Of a stretch of 12,483 nucleotides of DNA, positions 1 to 6,263 are shown piece after piece. Each line of letters opens with the position of its first letter. Position 1 is the stretch's first letter. The translations under genes were made by a program, and so were the position numbers. The notes under the pieces were generated by a model that ran no database searches, was not told the origin of the DNA, and worked only from the letters and a program-made list of their open reading frames with translations. This stretch comes from an uncultured Bacilli bacterium (GTDB lineage Bacteria > Bacillota_I > Bacilli_A > RF39 > UBA660): NCBI GenBank assembly GCA_934169415.1, contig CAKPNP010000032.1, positions 1 through 12,483 on the forward strand. The letters are read 5' to 3'.

Positions 1-9
1 TAGATTTTA

Positions 10-46
10 AAAGGTGTCAACAAATATAATCATTGTTCACACCTTT
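10..46 (-). terminator. Long hairpin beyond secA, possible terminator
   Basis: An 8-bp stem (10-17 with 39-46), one C-C mismatch, then a further 5-bp stem (19-23 with 33-37) enclose a 9-base loop. It lies about 95 bases past the secA stop. On the minus strand only four T's follow before A's begin. On the plus strand the stem is followed by ATTTTA. The U-tract is therefore weak either way, and it may be a bidirectional terminator or a structured leader of the next gene outside the window. The rest of 47-139 holds only an AU-rich 7-bp inverted repeat (82-88 with 100-106). Confidence 0.45.
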
Positions 47-139
47 ATTTTACTACATATTTTTAATATTTTGTGGAAAAGTTATAAAACTCGAACCAAT
101 TTATAATTTTTATAATTATTAGTTTTCCATTATTTTATG

Positions 140-2629
140 CTACTTGCCACAACATTGTTTATATTTTTTCCCTGAGCCACATGGGCACATCTCATTGCGA
201 CCAACTTTTGAAGATTTTTTAGGTTCCTTTTTACTATTATCTTCTTTTGATACAGCATTACCTTTTATAGTCTGTTCTCTTACAACATTTTGTCTAATTT
301 CAGATCTTAATAAATACATTGATGTTTCTTTTTCTATAGTATCTAACATCATATCAAATAATTCAAAACCTTCTTGGGTATAAGCTCTAAGTGGATTTTC
401 TTGAGCATAGCTTCTTAAATGAATTCCTTCTCTTAATAAACTCATAGAATTGATATGTTCCATCCAATGTGTATCTATTACTTTTAAGTATATAGCTTTT
501 TCAAATTCAGATATAATTTCTGTTGGTACTTCTTCAATCTTATGTTCATAAGAAAATATTATTTTAACTGATAAATAATCTATAATTTCATTAATATTTT
601 TATTTTCTAAATCATCTAAAGTTATTTTTTCAGTTAACAATTTTTCATTTACAAACTCTATAATTTCATTTTTACTATTGCCCATTAGTTTTCCATTTTC
701 ATCTACATGAGATTTAACTAACGAAGTTGCAAAGTTTTTAATAACTTGTAATATAACTTCATGTATAGAATCATTATCTAAAATTTCATTTCTTTTTTCA
801 TAAATAATTTCTCTTTGTTCATTTACTACATTATCATATTCAAGTAAACTTTTTCTTATATCAAAGTTATTTCCCTCAACTCTTTTTTGAGCTGTTTCAA
901 TAGAATTTGACAACATTTTTAAACTAATAGAAGCATCATCTGTAAATCCAACTTTAGCAAGCATAGCTTTAGCTCTATCTGTTCCAAATCTTACCATTAA
1001 ATCGTCTTCAAATGAAACATAAAATCTTGTATAACCAACATCACCTTGACGTCCAGAACGACCTCTTAATTGGTTATCTATACGGCGTGATTCGTGTCTT
1101 TCGGTACCTATTACACATAATCCACCTAATTCTTTAACACCTTCACCTAATTTAATATCTGTACCACGTCCAGCCATATTAGTAGCAATTGTTACAGAAC
1201 CTTTTTCTCCAGCTTTAGATATGATTTCTGCTTCACGAGCATTGTTTTTAGCATTCAATACCTCATGTGGTATATGATTTTTCTTAAGCATAGAACTTAT
1301 TAATTCACTTGTTTCTACAGCTATAGTACCTACTAAAACTGGTTGGCCAGTTTCATGTCTTCTTTTAATTTCTTCTACTATTGCTTTATATTTTCCTTTT
1401 TGAGTTGCAAAAACTAAATCTGAATCATCAATTCTAGCTATAGGTTTATTAGTTGGTATTTCAATAACATACATGTTATAAATATCTCTAAATTCTTCTT
1501 CTTCTGTCTTTGCAGTACCTGTCATACCAGATAATTTATTATACATTCTAAATAAATTTTGGAATGTAATTGTAGCTAAAGTTTTAGTTTCTTGATTAAT
1601 AACTACTCCTTCTTTAGCTTCTATAGCTTGGTGCAAACCATCTGAATAAGCACGACCCGCCATTAAACGACCAGTAAAAGGATCTACTATTACTATTTTG
1701 CCATCATTAACTACATAATCAAAATCTCTCTTCATGGCATAATTAGCTTTTAAAGCTTGATTAATATAATGTACTAATGAAGTATTAGCTAAATCATATA
1801 AATTTGATACACCAAATTGAATTTCTGCTTCTTTAACGCCCTTATCATCTAGTGTTACAGCTTTAGTTTTTTCATCGTATATGTATCCATCATTTTCTTT
1901 TAATTTTTTAGCTAATCTATCAGCATCTTTATATAAATTTAATGATGTCATCGCGCCACCTGATATAATTAACGGTGTTCTCGCTTCATCTATTAATACT
2001 GAGTCAACCTCATCTACTATAGCAAAATTTAATCCTCTTTGTACTCTATCAGATGATTTAACAACCATATTATCTCTTAAATAATCAAAACCTAATTCAT
2101 TATTTGTGGTATATAAAATATCACATTCATATTCTTGTTTCTTTTCTTTGGGTGATAATTCTCTAAAGTTTACACCAACTGTTAAGCCTAAAAATTTATA
2201 AATGCTTCCCATCCATTCAGCATCACGTGATGCAAGATATTCATTAACAGTGATTATATGTACACCATCACCTGTTAGTGCATTTAAATAAGCAGGCATT
2301 GTTGATGTTAAAGTTTTACCTTCACCAGTTTTCATCTCTGCTATATTTCCATTATGTATAGCTATACCACCAATAATTTGTACTTTATATGGCTTTTCAC
2401 CTATGACACGATAAGCAGCTTCACGACATACAGCAAAAGCTTCTACTAAAATATCATCTAATGTTTCACCATTTTTTAATCTTTCCTTGAATTCTACTGT
2501 TTTATTTTTTAACTCTTCATCTGTTAACTTAGACATTTCTTCATCTAACTCTATAACTTTATCAGCTAAAGTAGAAAATTTATCTAATTCTTTATATTCA
2601 TGATCAAATAATTTTTTTAAAAATTTCAT
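140..2629 (-). CDS. secA: Preprotein translocase ATPase SecA
   Basis: SecA is the cytosolic/peripheral-membrane ATPase that drives unfolded preproteins through SecYEG. The 829 residues match a full-length Firmicutes SecA. Visible landmarks are MKTGEGKT (Walker A, residues 99-106), VDEVDS followed by VLIDEAR (Walker B/DEAD region, 205-217), SGMTGTAKTEEEEF, and ATNMAGRGTDI in the second helicase lobe. The C-terminal SEC-C zinc-binding tail has cysteines 815, 817, 826 and 827; CC takes the place of the more usual CH, a known variant. The ATG at 2629 has a Shine-Dalgarno AAAGGAT at about 2638-2645. It follows hpf, the usual Firmicutes order in which secA is often followed by prfB (not visible here). 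It has its own extended -10, and hpf ends in a terminator, so it is probably transcribed separately. Identification is secure. Confidence 0.99.
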   Translation of the reverse strand: MKFLKKLFDHEYKELDKFSTLADKVIELDEEMSKLTDEELKNKTVEFKERLKNGETLDDILVEAFAVCREAAYRVIGEKPYKVQIIGGIAIHNGNIAEMKTGEGKTLTSTMPAYLNALTGDGVHIITVNEYLASRDAEWMGSIYKFLGLTVGVNFRELSPKEKKQEYECDILYTTNNELGFDYLRDNMVVKSSDRVQRGLNFAIVDEVDSVLIDEARTPLIISGGAMTSLNLYKDADRLAKKLKENDGYIYDEKTKAVTLDDKGVKEAEIQFGVSNLYDLANTSLVHYINQALKANYAMKRDFDYVVNDGKIVIVDPFTGRLMAGRAYSDGLHQAIEAKEGVVINQETKTLATITFQNLFRMYNKLSGMTGTAKTEEEEFRDIYNMYVIEIPTNKPIARIDDSDLVFATQKGKYKAIVEEIKRRHETGQPVLVGTIAVETSELISSMLKKNHIPHEVLNAKNNAREAEIISKAGEKGSVTIATNMAGRGTDIKLGEGVKELGGLCVIGTERHESRRIDNQLRGRSGRQGDVGYTRFYVSFEDDLMVRFGTDRAKAMLAKVGFTDDASISLKMLSNSIETAQKRVEGNNFDIRKSLLEYDNVVNEQREIIYEKRNEILDNDSIHEVILQVIKNFATSLVKSHVDENGKLMGNSKNEIIEFVNEKLLTEKITLDDLENKNINEIIDYLSVKIIFSYEHKIEEVPTEIISEFEKAIYLKVIDTHWMEHINSMSLLREGIHLRSYAQENPLRAYTQEGFELFDMMLDTIEKETSMYLLRSEIRQNVVREQTIKGNAVSKEDNSKKEPKKSSKVGRNEMCPCGSGKKYKQCCGK

Positions 2630-2660
2630 TTATTAACATCCTTTCTTTATAACACTTAAT

Positions 2661-2669
2661 ATTATATCA
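2661..2669 (-). promoter_or_regulatory. Extended -10 promoter element of secA
   Basis: On the minus strand the bases read TGATATAAT, a perfect TATAAT with the TGn extension, about 32 bases upstream of the secA start. No convincing -35 hexamer lies 17 bases upstream, which is usual for extended -10 promoters. It lies between the hpf terminator and the secA ribosome binding site. Confidence 0.55.
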
Positions 2670-2697
2670 AATAATAATAAGAAAAGTATACTATTTT

Positions 2698-2724
2698 ATA
2701 AAAAAAGACTTATAATTAAGCCTT
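2698..2724 (-). terminator. Intrinsic terminator at the end of hpf
   Basis: The minus strand reads an 8-bp stem with one G-U pair (arms 2717-2724 and 2705-2712), a 4-base loop and a run of T's (2700-2706, partly within the stem). The upstream arm includes part of the hpf stop codon, so the terminator begins within the gene. It should separate hpf from secA transcription, at least partly. Confidence 0.7.
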
Positions 2725-3250
2725 ATTTTGTTTCGATTAAGCCGTAATTTGAGTCTTTCCTTTTATACACTACACATACTGAAGAAGTTTTTTCATTATT
2801 AAATACATAAAAATCATGTCCTAATAAATTCATTTGTAAAATTGCTTCCTCACAATCCATAGGTTTAGTTTCAACAAGTTTTCTTTTTACTATTTTACCT
2901 TTTTCTTCTTCATCACGTGATACTTTGAAATCTGTTATAAAATCTTCTTTACTACCTATTTTCTTTTTTAATCTTGTTTTATTTTTTCTTATTTGTCTTT
3001 CTAATTTTTCAGATACTATATCAATAGCTGCATATAAATCATTATGTGTATCCTCAGCTCTTAATATATATTTTTTTAGAGGTATTGTAACTTCTACAGT
3101 TTGATCAGCACCTCTTACACTAATACATACTGTTGCTTCATAATCACTTGGATTTTCTAAATACTTATCAAGTTTTCCAATCTTATTTTCAATATAAGCA
3201 TTTATTGAACTAGTAACTTTAACTTTGTTCCCATGAACAACTATTTTCAT
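2723..3250 (-). CDS. hpf: Ribosome hibernation promoting factor, long form
   Basis: Long HPF binds the small ribosomal subunit and dimerises 70S ribosomes into inactive 100S particles in stationary phase or stress. The 175 residues have the two-domain long form. An N-terminal RaiA/S30AE domain covers about residues 1-105 (start MKIVVHGNKVKV, then basic helices around 80-100). A charged linker follows, then the C-terminal dimerisation domain (about 120-175) with PMDCEEAILQMNLLGHDFYVF and the closing YKRKDSNYGLIE, both hallmark motifs. The ATG at 3250 has a close GGAGATGAT ribosome binding site. A strong extended -10 promoter sits just upstream, overlapping the end of the small gene at 3301. 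It lies beside secA as in Bacillus and Clostridium. Confidence 0.98.
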   Translation of the reverse strand: MKIVVHGNKVKVTSSINAYIENKIGKLDKYLENPSDYEATVCISVRGADQTVEVTIPLKKYILRAEDTHNDLYAAIDIVSEKLERQIRKNKTRLKKKIGSKEDFITDFKVSRDEEEKGKIVKRKLVETKPMDCEEAILQMNLLGHDFYVFNNEKTSSVCVVYKRKDSNYGLIETK

Positions 3251-3269
3251 ATAATCATCTCCTACTTAA

Positions 3270-3298
3270 ATTATAGCACAAATACAAATTTAAGTAAA
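3270..3298 (-). promoter_or_regulatory. Promoter of hpf (-35 TTTACT, extended -10 TGCTATAAT)
   Basis: The minus strand has TTTACT (3293-3298, 4 of 6 to consensus), a 17-base spacer and a perfect TATAAT (3270-3275) preceded by TGC. It lies in the 50-base gap before hpf and reaches the stop of the upstream small gene. It gives hpf its own vegetative-type promoter in addition to any read-through from mtnN. No sigma-B-type sequence was seen. Confidence 0.7.
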
Positions 3299-3300
3299 AT

Positions 3301-3459
3301 CTATCTTGTCTTTTCTTCATATAAAATATGTTTATATAAATTATCTAGTTCCTTTTTTCTATTTAACAGTTCATTTCTTCTTTCAATTGATGTTTTACTT
3401 AATTTTAACTCAAATAATATTTCACTTAATTCTTTTTTTATTCTTTCTTTATCGTTCAT
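3301..3459 (-). CDS. Small charged protein, 52 residues, coupled to mtnN
   Basis: I do not recognise this gene. It reads MNDKERIKKELSEILFEL, then a basic/acidic helix-prone body ending in KTR. Leu/Ile at regular spacing and Lys/Glu/Arg richness suggest a short coiled coil or helical hairpin. It has no signal peptide, membrane segment or cysteine. The coding evidence is strong. GGGAGGA lies about 8 bases before the ATG, the ATG overlaps the mtnN TGA as ATGA (a 4-base overlap typical of translational coupling), and the frame fills the space between mtnN and the hpf promoter. It is probably co-transcribed with mtnN. The function is unknown. It might be an adaptor or a conserved small protein of this lineage. 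Confidence 0.75.
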   Translation of the reverse strand: MNDKERIKKELSEILFELKLSKTSIERRNELLNRKKELDNLYKHILYEEKTR

Positions 3460-4175
3460 TTTAAATCCTCCCTTATATTTAAAATATTTACTTTAAAATT
3501 TAGTAATAAATTTTGTACAAAAAGAGCTACTACATCACTACTTTTATATAAAAATTCCTCATACGTAATTAAATTATCTTTCCCTAAGACATCAGATATA
3601 CTCCTTATTATTAAAAATGGTATCTTTGATAAATAACAAACTTGTGCAATAGATGCACCTTCCATCTCAACACATAAAGCTCCAAATTTTTTATTAATTT
3701 TATTAGTCATTAATGAATCTGTACAAAATATATCTCCAGACGCTATAACGCCTTTAAATATTTTAGAACCATCTACATTAAAACTATTTATTGCCATATC
3801 AACTAACTTAGAATCAGTTTTAATATCATCACCAATATTTGGAATATATCCTTTTTTATGATTAAAAGCTGTTATGTCAAAATCATGTTGTACTAAACTT
3901 GTAGCAATCACTATATCAAGTACATCTAAATTATTATCAACACCACCAGCTACACCTATATTAAATATGTAATCTACTTTTATATTATCTATAAGTATTT
4001 GTGTAGTTCTAGCAGCATTAACCTTACCAATTCCACTTTCAACTAAAACTACATCAACCCCATTAATTTTACCTTCATAAAACTTAAGTTCAAATATATT
4101 ATATTCTTTATTTAATTTCATATACTTTTTAAGTGCTAATAATTCTTCTTCCATAGCAAAAATAATACCAACCAT
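3456..4175 (-). CDS. mtnN: 5'-methylthioadenosine/S-adenosylhomocysteine nucleosidase
   Basis: MTAN is a cytosolic enzyme that hydrolyses the glycosidic bond of MTA and SAH (and often 5'-deoxyadenosine). It releases adenine for salvage and feeds the methionine and AI-2 routes. The 239 residues are a normal family length. The N-terminus GIIFAMEEE carries the conserved acid (Glu11, equivalent to E. coli Glu12). NIGVAGGV forms the phosphorylase-fold core, SGDIFCTDS follows, and VEMEGA (Glu170/Glu172) contacts the ribose. RSISD supplies the catalytic acid (Asp195, matching E. coli Asp197). The ATG at 4175 follows a GGTGAT site. Its stop overlaps the start of the 52-residue gene, so the two form a small operon reading toward hpf. 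Confidence 0.96.
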   Translation of the reverse strand: MVGIIFAMEEELLALKKYMKLNKEYNIFELKFYEGKINGVDVVLVESGIGKVNAARTTQILIDNIKVDYIFNIGVAGGVDNNLDVLDIVIATSLVQHDFDITAFNHKKGYIPNIGDDIKTDSKLVDMAINSFNVDGSKIFKGVIASGDIFCTDSLMTNKINKKFGALCVEMEGASIAQVCYLSKIPFLIIRSISDVLGKDNLITYEEFLYKSSDVVALFVQNLLLNFKVNILNIREDLK

Positions 4176-4191
4176 AACATCACCATAAGAT

Positions 4192-4200
4192 ATAATATCA
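4192..4200 (-). promoter_or_regulatory. Possible extended -10 of mtnN
   Basis: The minus strand reads TGATATTAT, 17 bases from the mtnN start, with only a weak -35 (TTTCTT) 17 bases upstream. If it is used, the leader would be only about 10 bases, barely room for the GGTGAT ribosome binding site. It resembles the TGATATAAT of secA. The call is tentative. Confidence 0.3.
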
Positions 4201-4234
4201 AATATGTAAATAAAAAGAAATAGATAAATAATAA

Positions 4235-4260
4235 AACATTTAAGAGGTCTTTTAAATGTT
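4235..4260. repeat. Perfect 9-bp inverted repeat upstream of mtnN
   Basis: The arms at 4235-4243 and 4252-4260 (AACATTTAA/TTAAATGTT) pair perfectly. On the plus strand two further inner pairs are possible. On the minus strand the stem is followed by TTATTATTT, a weak U-tract, so it could stop or attenuate transcripts entering mtnN from further upstream. It could equally be a protein-binding palindrome. No minus-strand gene precedes it within this region. Confidence 0.45.
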
Positions 4261-4351
4261 CTTACTTACATACATTGCGTAAATTACTTTGAACTGAAAT
4301 TTATTTAAATATGATATTGCCCATTTTAATGACCAAAAAGACTAAACTATC

Positions 4352-4360
4352 TGTTATACT
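4352..4360 (+). promoter_or_regulatory. Possible extended -10 of the kinase-like gene
   Basis: TGTTATACT combines the TGn extension with a 5-of-6 match to TATAAT. No good -35 sits 17 bases upstream. Transcription would begin near 4367 and leave a leader of about 150 bases that carries direct repeats and a terminator-like hairpin. Confidence 0.4.
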
Positions 4361-4363
4361 TTA

Positions 4364-4447
4364 ATATTATTTAAAAAAATAATCACTGTTTAAATTTAGT
4401 AAGTGAAGAAAAATAATATTAAATAATATAAAAATTTAAATAATATA
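4364..4447. repeat. AAATAATAT words: three direct copies and one inverted
   Basis: AAATAATAT starts at 4411, 4421 and 4438, and its reverse complement ATATTATTT lies at 4364-4372. All copies lie between the likely -10 and the hairpin before the kinase-like gene. They could be binding sites for an AT-rich-recognising regulator. They could also be chance in sequence of roughly 85-90% AT. Confidence 0.3.
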
Positions 4448-4454
4448 GTAGATA

Positions 4455-4492
4455 TTAGTTATATAAAGTGATAATATATAACTAAATTTTTT
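4455..4492 (+). terminator. Terminator-like hairpin in the leader of the kinase-like gene
   Basis: TTAGTTATATA (4455-4465) and TATATAACTAA (4475-4485) form a perfect 11-bp stem with a 9-base loop, followed by A and six T's (4487-4492). It lies immediately before the ribosome binding site (AAGGTGAT, 4506-4513) of the gene at 4517. This is the layout of an attenuator, although the stem has only one G-C pair and would be weak. It may instead be an operator. Confidence 0.45.
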
Positions 4493-4516
4493 ATTAATTA
4501 AAAAGAAGGTGATTTT

Positions 4517-5431
4517 TTGAAATATGAAAATAATGGTAATATTAATTTATCTTATGATGAATTGAATTCTTTACTAGAAAAAGAAATCGGATATGGCACA
4601 GATGGGAAAGTTATAAAATATGATAAAAATAGACTAATTAAACTTTATCATAAATACATACAACATTATAAAAAAAATAATCATGCATTAACAAATAATG
4701 ATGATAAAGACTTAAAAATTTATCGTAAAGGTGATTATAAAAAAAATGATGATTCATTTGATATGTTTAGATTTTATGCTAAAGAAGAAAATGGTGAGTT
4801 TATTAGAATTCGTAATGGAGAGGCAGCTATAAAATCAGCAAAAGAAAGACAACTAAATATTAAAAATACACATCTTCCACAAGGTTTAGTATATGTTGAT
4901 GGAAAATTTGCCGGATGTGCTTTAATGCCTATTAAAGGTATTCAAATTCATAAATTAACTGGTTTACCATTTAATTTAAAAAAGAAAATAATGAAAAAGG
5001 TTTTATTAAATGTTAAAGAATTAATAAACAATTATATATATCATATAGATTTAGATAATTCTCCATTCACAAAAGATAACTATTTTATAAATAATCAAGG
5101 AAAAAGGGAATTAGTCGGACATTCTCATGTTATTGTTAATCCATTTACCTTAAACCCACAACTAATAGACTTAGATGGGAAGTCAACAATTTATACAGAC
5201 TCTTATTCAAAAAAATTAGAACATAAAAGTTTAGCCTCTTTTAATAGACTTATGATGGAATTTATGCTTGGAATAGATTTAGACGATTATAAAGATGAAG
5301 AAGAGTTATCTTTAGTACTTGAACAAATTGGAATTAATAATGAATATATTGATATACTTATAAGTGACTTAATAACTTATGATGAAATATATGAATTTAT
5401 TGATTCTGTTGATAAAATTAAAAGAATATAG
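4517..5431 (+). CDS. Protein-kinase-fold protein, 304 residues
   Basis: This is a probable phosphotransferase of the protein-kinase-like superfamily with unknown substrate. A glycine loop GYGTDGKV (Gly25, Gly27, Gly30, Val32) is followed by IKLYHK with the expected ATP-binding Lys42. LPQGLVYVDGKFAG leads through a strand into LMPIKG (136-141), the hinge position. YHIDLDN (175-181) resembles a catalytic loop, with Asp178 the presumed base and Asn188 the possible metal ligand after a short insertion. LIDLDG (216-221) occupies the DFG position. Membrane segments are absent. It starts with TTG: AAGGTGAT lies at proper spacing, and no earlier start or nearby ATG fits. It is the only plus-strand gene, with its own leader and terminator. 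It could be an atypical Ser/Thr kinase or an APH-like kinase. The fold is fairly sure, the substrate unknown. Confidence 0.85.
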   Translation: MKYENNGNINLSYDELNSLLEKEIGYGTDGKVIKYDKNRLIKLYHKYIQHYKKNNHALTNNDDKDLKIYRKGDYKKNDDSFDMFRFYAKEENGEFIRIRNGEAAIKSAKERQLNIKNTHLPQGLVYVDGKFAGCALMPIKGIQIHKLTGLPFNLKKKIMKKVLLNVKELINNYIYHIDLDNSPFTKDNYFINNQGKRELVGHSHVIVNPFTLNPQLIDLDGKSTIYTDSYSKKLEHKSLASFNRLMMEFMLGIDLDDYKDEEELSLVLEQIGINNEYIDILISDLITYDEIYEFIDSVDKIKRI

Positions 5432-5482
5432 AATGAGTATATAAATCAATCTATATAAATCATATTTCATACTATTATTTTA

Positions 5483-5504
5483 AAACTGTTATCAGTTTCT
5501 TTTT
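5483..5504 (+). terminator. Terminator between convergent genes
   Basis: AAACTG (5483-5488) and CAGTTT (5493-5498) form a 6-bp stem with a 4-base loop, followed by CTTTTTC on the plus strand. It ends the kinase-like gene about 50 bases after its stop. On the minus strand the same stem is followed by a short TTTT counting stem bases, so it may also act weakly on the convergent nucleotidase transcript. Confidence 0.6.
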
Positions 5505-5521
5505 CTATAAAAACTATGTTC

Positions 5522-5614
5522 TTATTTATAAATTTTATTTAGAAAAGTCATATCCATAAATTTAACATAGTCATCCACATTTAATAAATCTTCATAGTTA
5601 ATTTTCCTAGTTGT
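5522..5614 (-). pseudogene. Possible C-terminal remnant of an unknown protein
   Basis: Directly behind the nucleotidase stop, a second minus-strand frame stays open for 30 codons and ends in TAA at 5522. It translates with protein-like composition (KINYEDLLNVDDYVKFMDMT and so on). It has no ATG with a ribosome binding site at its head; GTG at 5578 is the only early start-like codon. It may be the tail of a decayed gene, or a chance open frame. The nucleotidase itself appears complete, so this is not needed as its C-terminus. Confidence 0.2.
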
Positions 5615-6203
5615 TTAGTACTTTTACTTTACTATATATATCATACCAACTATAACATCTGATAATATTTTTACCTATACAGTTCTTGTTATATCCAGCA
5701 TGAAAACATATAACAGAAATTTTTGTTGATATTTTATTAATATTATCAACCTTGTCTTCTATCATTAAGTCTATATTATTATCTATACATATATTAAGTT
5801 TATCTTCAGGACTAAATATGATTTTATCGTATTCAATTTTATTTCTTTTTAACCATCCTAAAACAATATTTTTATTTTCTTCTATGCTCATAACATTAGA
5901 AGAATGAGATGAAAAGCTGCCTCTTGCTGTAATAATATATATTTCATTACCATCTTGCTTTAATTTTCTTATAACTTCACCTGCGAATTTTCTAACATCA
6001 ACGTTTATTGAATAATTCTTAAAATTTTCATTCCAAAATTCATCATCTAAACTACTATCAACATCAAATATATCAGTAGTTTCGTATCCCTCATTATTTT
6101 TTATTTCTCTACCATATTTTTCAAAATAGAACTTACTTCCATAATCTAATTGCCACTGTTCTATATCAGTTAGTACACCATCTATATCTATACCTATTCT
6201 CAT
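5607..6203 (-). CDS. 5'(3')-deoxyribonucleotidase, NT5C type (HAD superfamily)
   Basis: This is a cytosolic Mg-dependent phosphatase expected to dephosphorylate (deoxy)nucleoside monophosphates, so it bears on nucleotide pools. Motif I is DIDGVLTD (nucleophile Asp6, acid/base Asp8). Motif II is ITARG (Thr92). Motif III is a Lys in SPEDKL (Lys135), and motif IV is IEDKVDN (Glu149, Asp150). The closing YSWYDIY is typical of NT5C relatives (Bacillus YqfW-like). The 198 residues are full length. The ATG at 6203 has AGAGGTG at good spacing. A possible promoter lies in the 60-base gap to the 148-residue gene upstream, and both point the same way. It lies beside defence genes, but no direct link is shown. 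Substrate preference cannot be read from sequence. Confidence 0.85.
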   Translation of the reverse strand: MRIGIDIDGVLTDIEQWQLDYGSKFYFEKYGREIKNNEGYETTDIFDVDSSLDDEFWNENFKNYSINVDVRKFAGEVIRKLKQDGNEIYIITARGSFSSHSSNVMSIEENKNIVLGWLKRNKIEYDKIIFSPEDKLNICIDNNIDLMIEDKVDNINKISTKISVICFHAGYNKNCIGKNIIRCYSWYDIYSKVKVLNN

Positions 6204-6226
6204 ATAACACCTCTATATTTTAATAA

Positions 6227-6256
6227 ATTAAAATTTTTAATAAGATTGAAAATCAA
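6227..6256 (-). promoter_or_regulatory. Possible promoter of the nucleotidase gene
   Basis: TTGATT (6251-6256) and TTTAAT (6227-6232) on the minus strand are separated by 18 bases, in the gap before the nucleotidase. The matches are 4 of 6 and 5 of 6. The site is plausible but AT-rich, and read-through from the 148-residue gene is also possible. Confidence 0.35.
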
Positions 6257-6263
6257 CATAAAA

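Larger units (their letters stand above)
4176..4516. other. 341-bp divergent intergenic region between mtnN and the kinase-like gene
   Basis: No coding sequence is visible on either strand; all frames are broken by frequent stops. It holds a possible mtnN -10, a long inverted repeat, a possible plus-strand extended -10, repeated AAATAATAT words and a terminator-like hairpin just before the kinase ribosome binding site. These are listed separately. It is extremely AT-rich, so short palindromes must be read with caution. Confidence 0.7.

Noticed and set aside
82..106. GGTTCGA word resembling a tRNA T-loop downstream of secA
   Set aside because: There is no acceptor stem, anticodon arm or D arm around it. 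It is only the loop of an AU-rich 7-bp inverted repeat.
144..383. Plus-strand open frame of 79 codons opposite secA
   Set aside because: It lies wholly inside the secA 3' end on the other strand, has no ribosome binding site and an unlikely composition. It is a shadow.
3233..3496. Plus-strand open frame of 87 codons
   Set aside because: It runs opposite the 52-residue gene and the hpf promoter, rich in Ser/Phe/Leu as expected for the complement of Lys/Glu-rich coding. It has no start signal.
4455..4485. CRISPR-like or transposon terminal repeats in AT-rich gaps
   Set aside because: No spaced repeat units of CRISPR length, no transposase and no target-site duplications were found. The palindromes fit regulatory hairpins.
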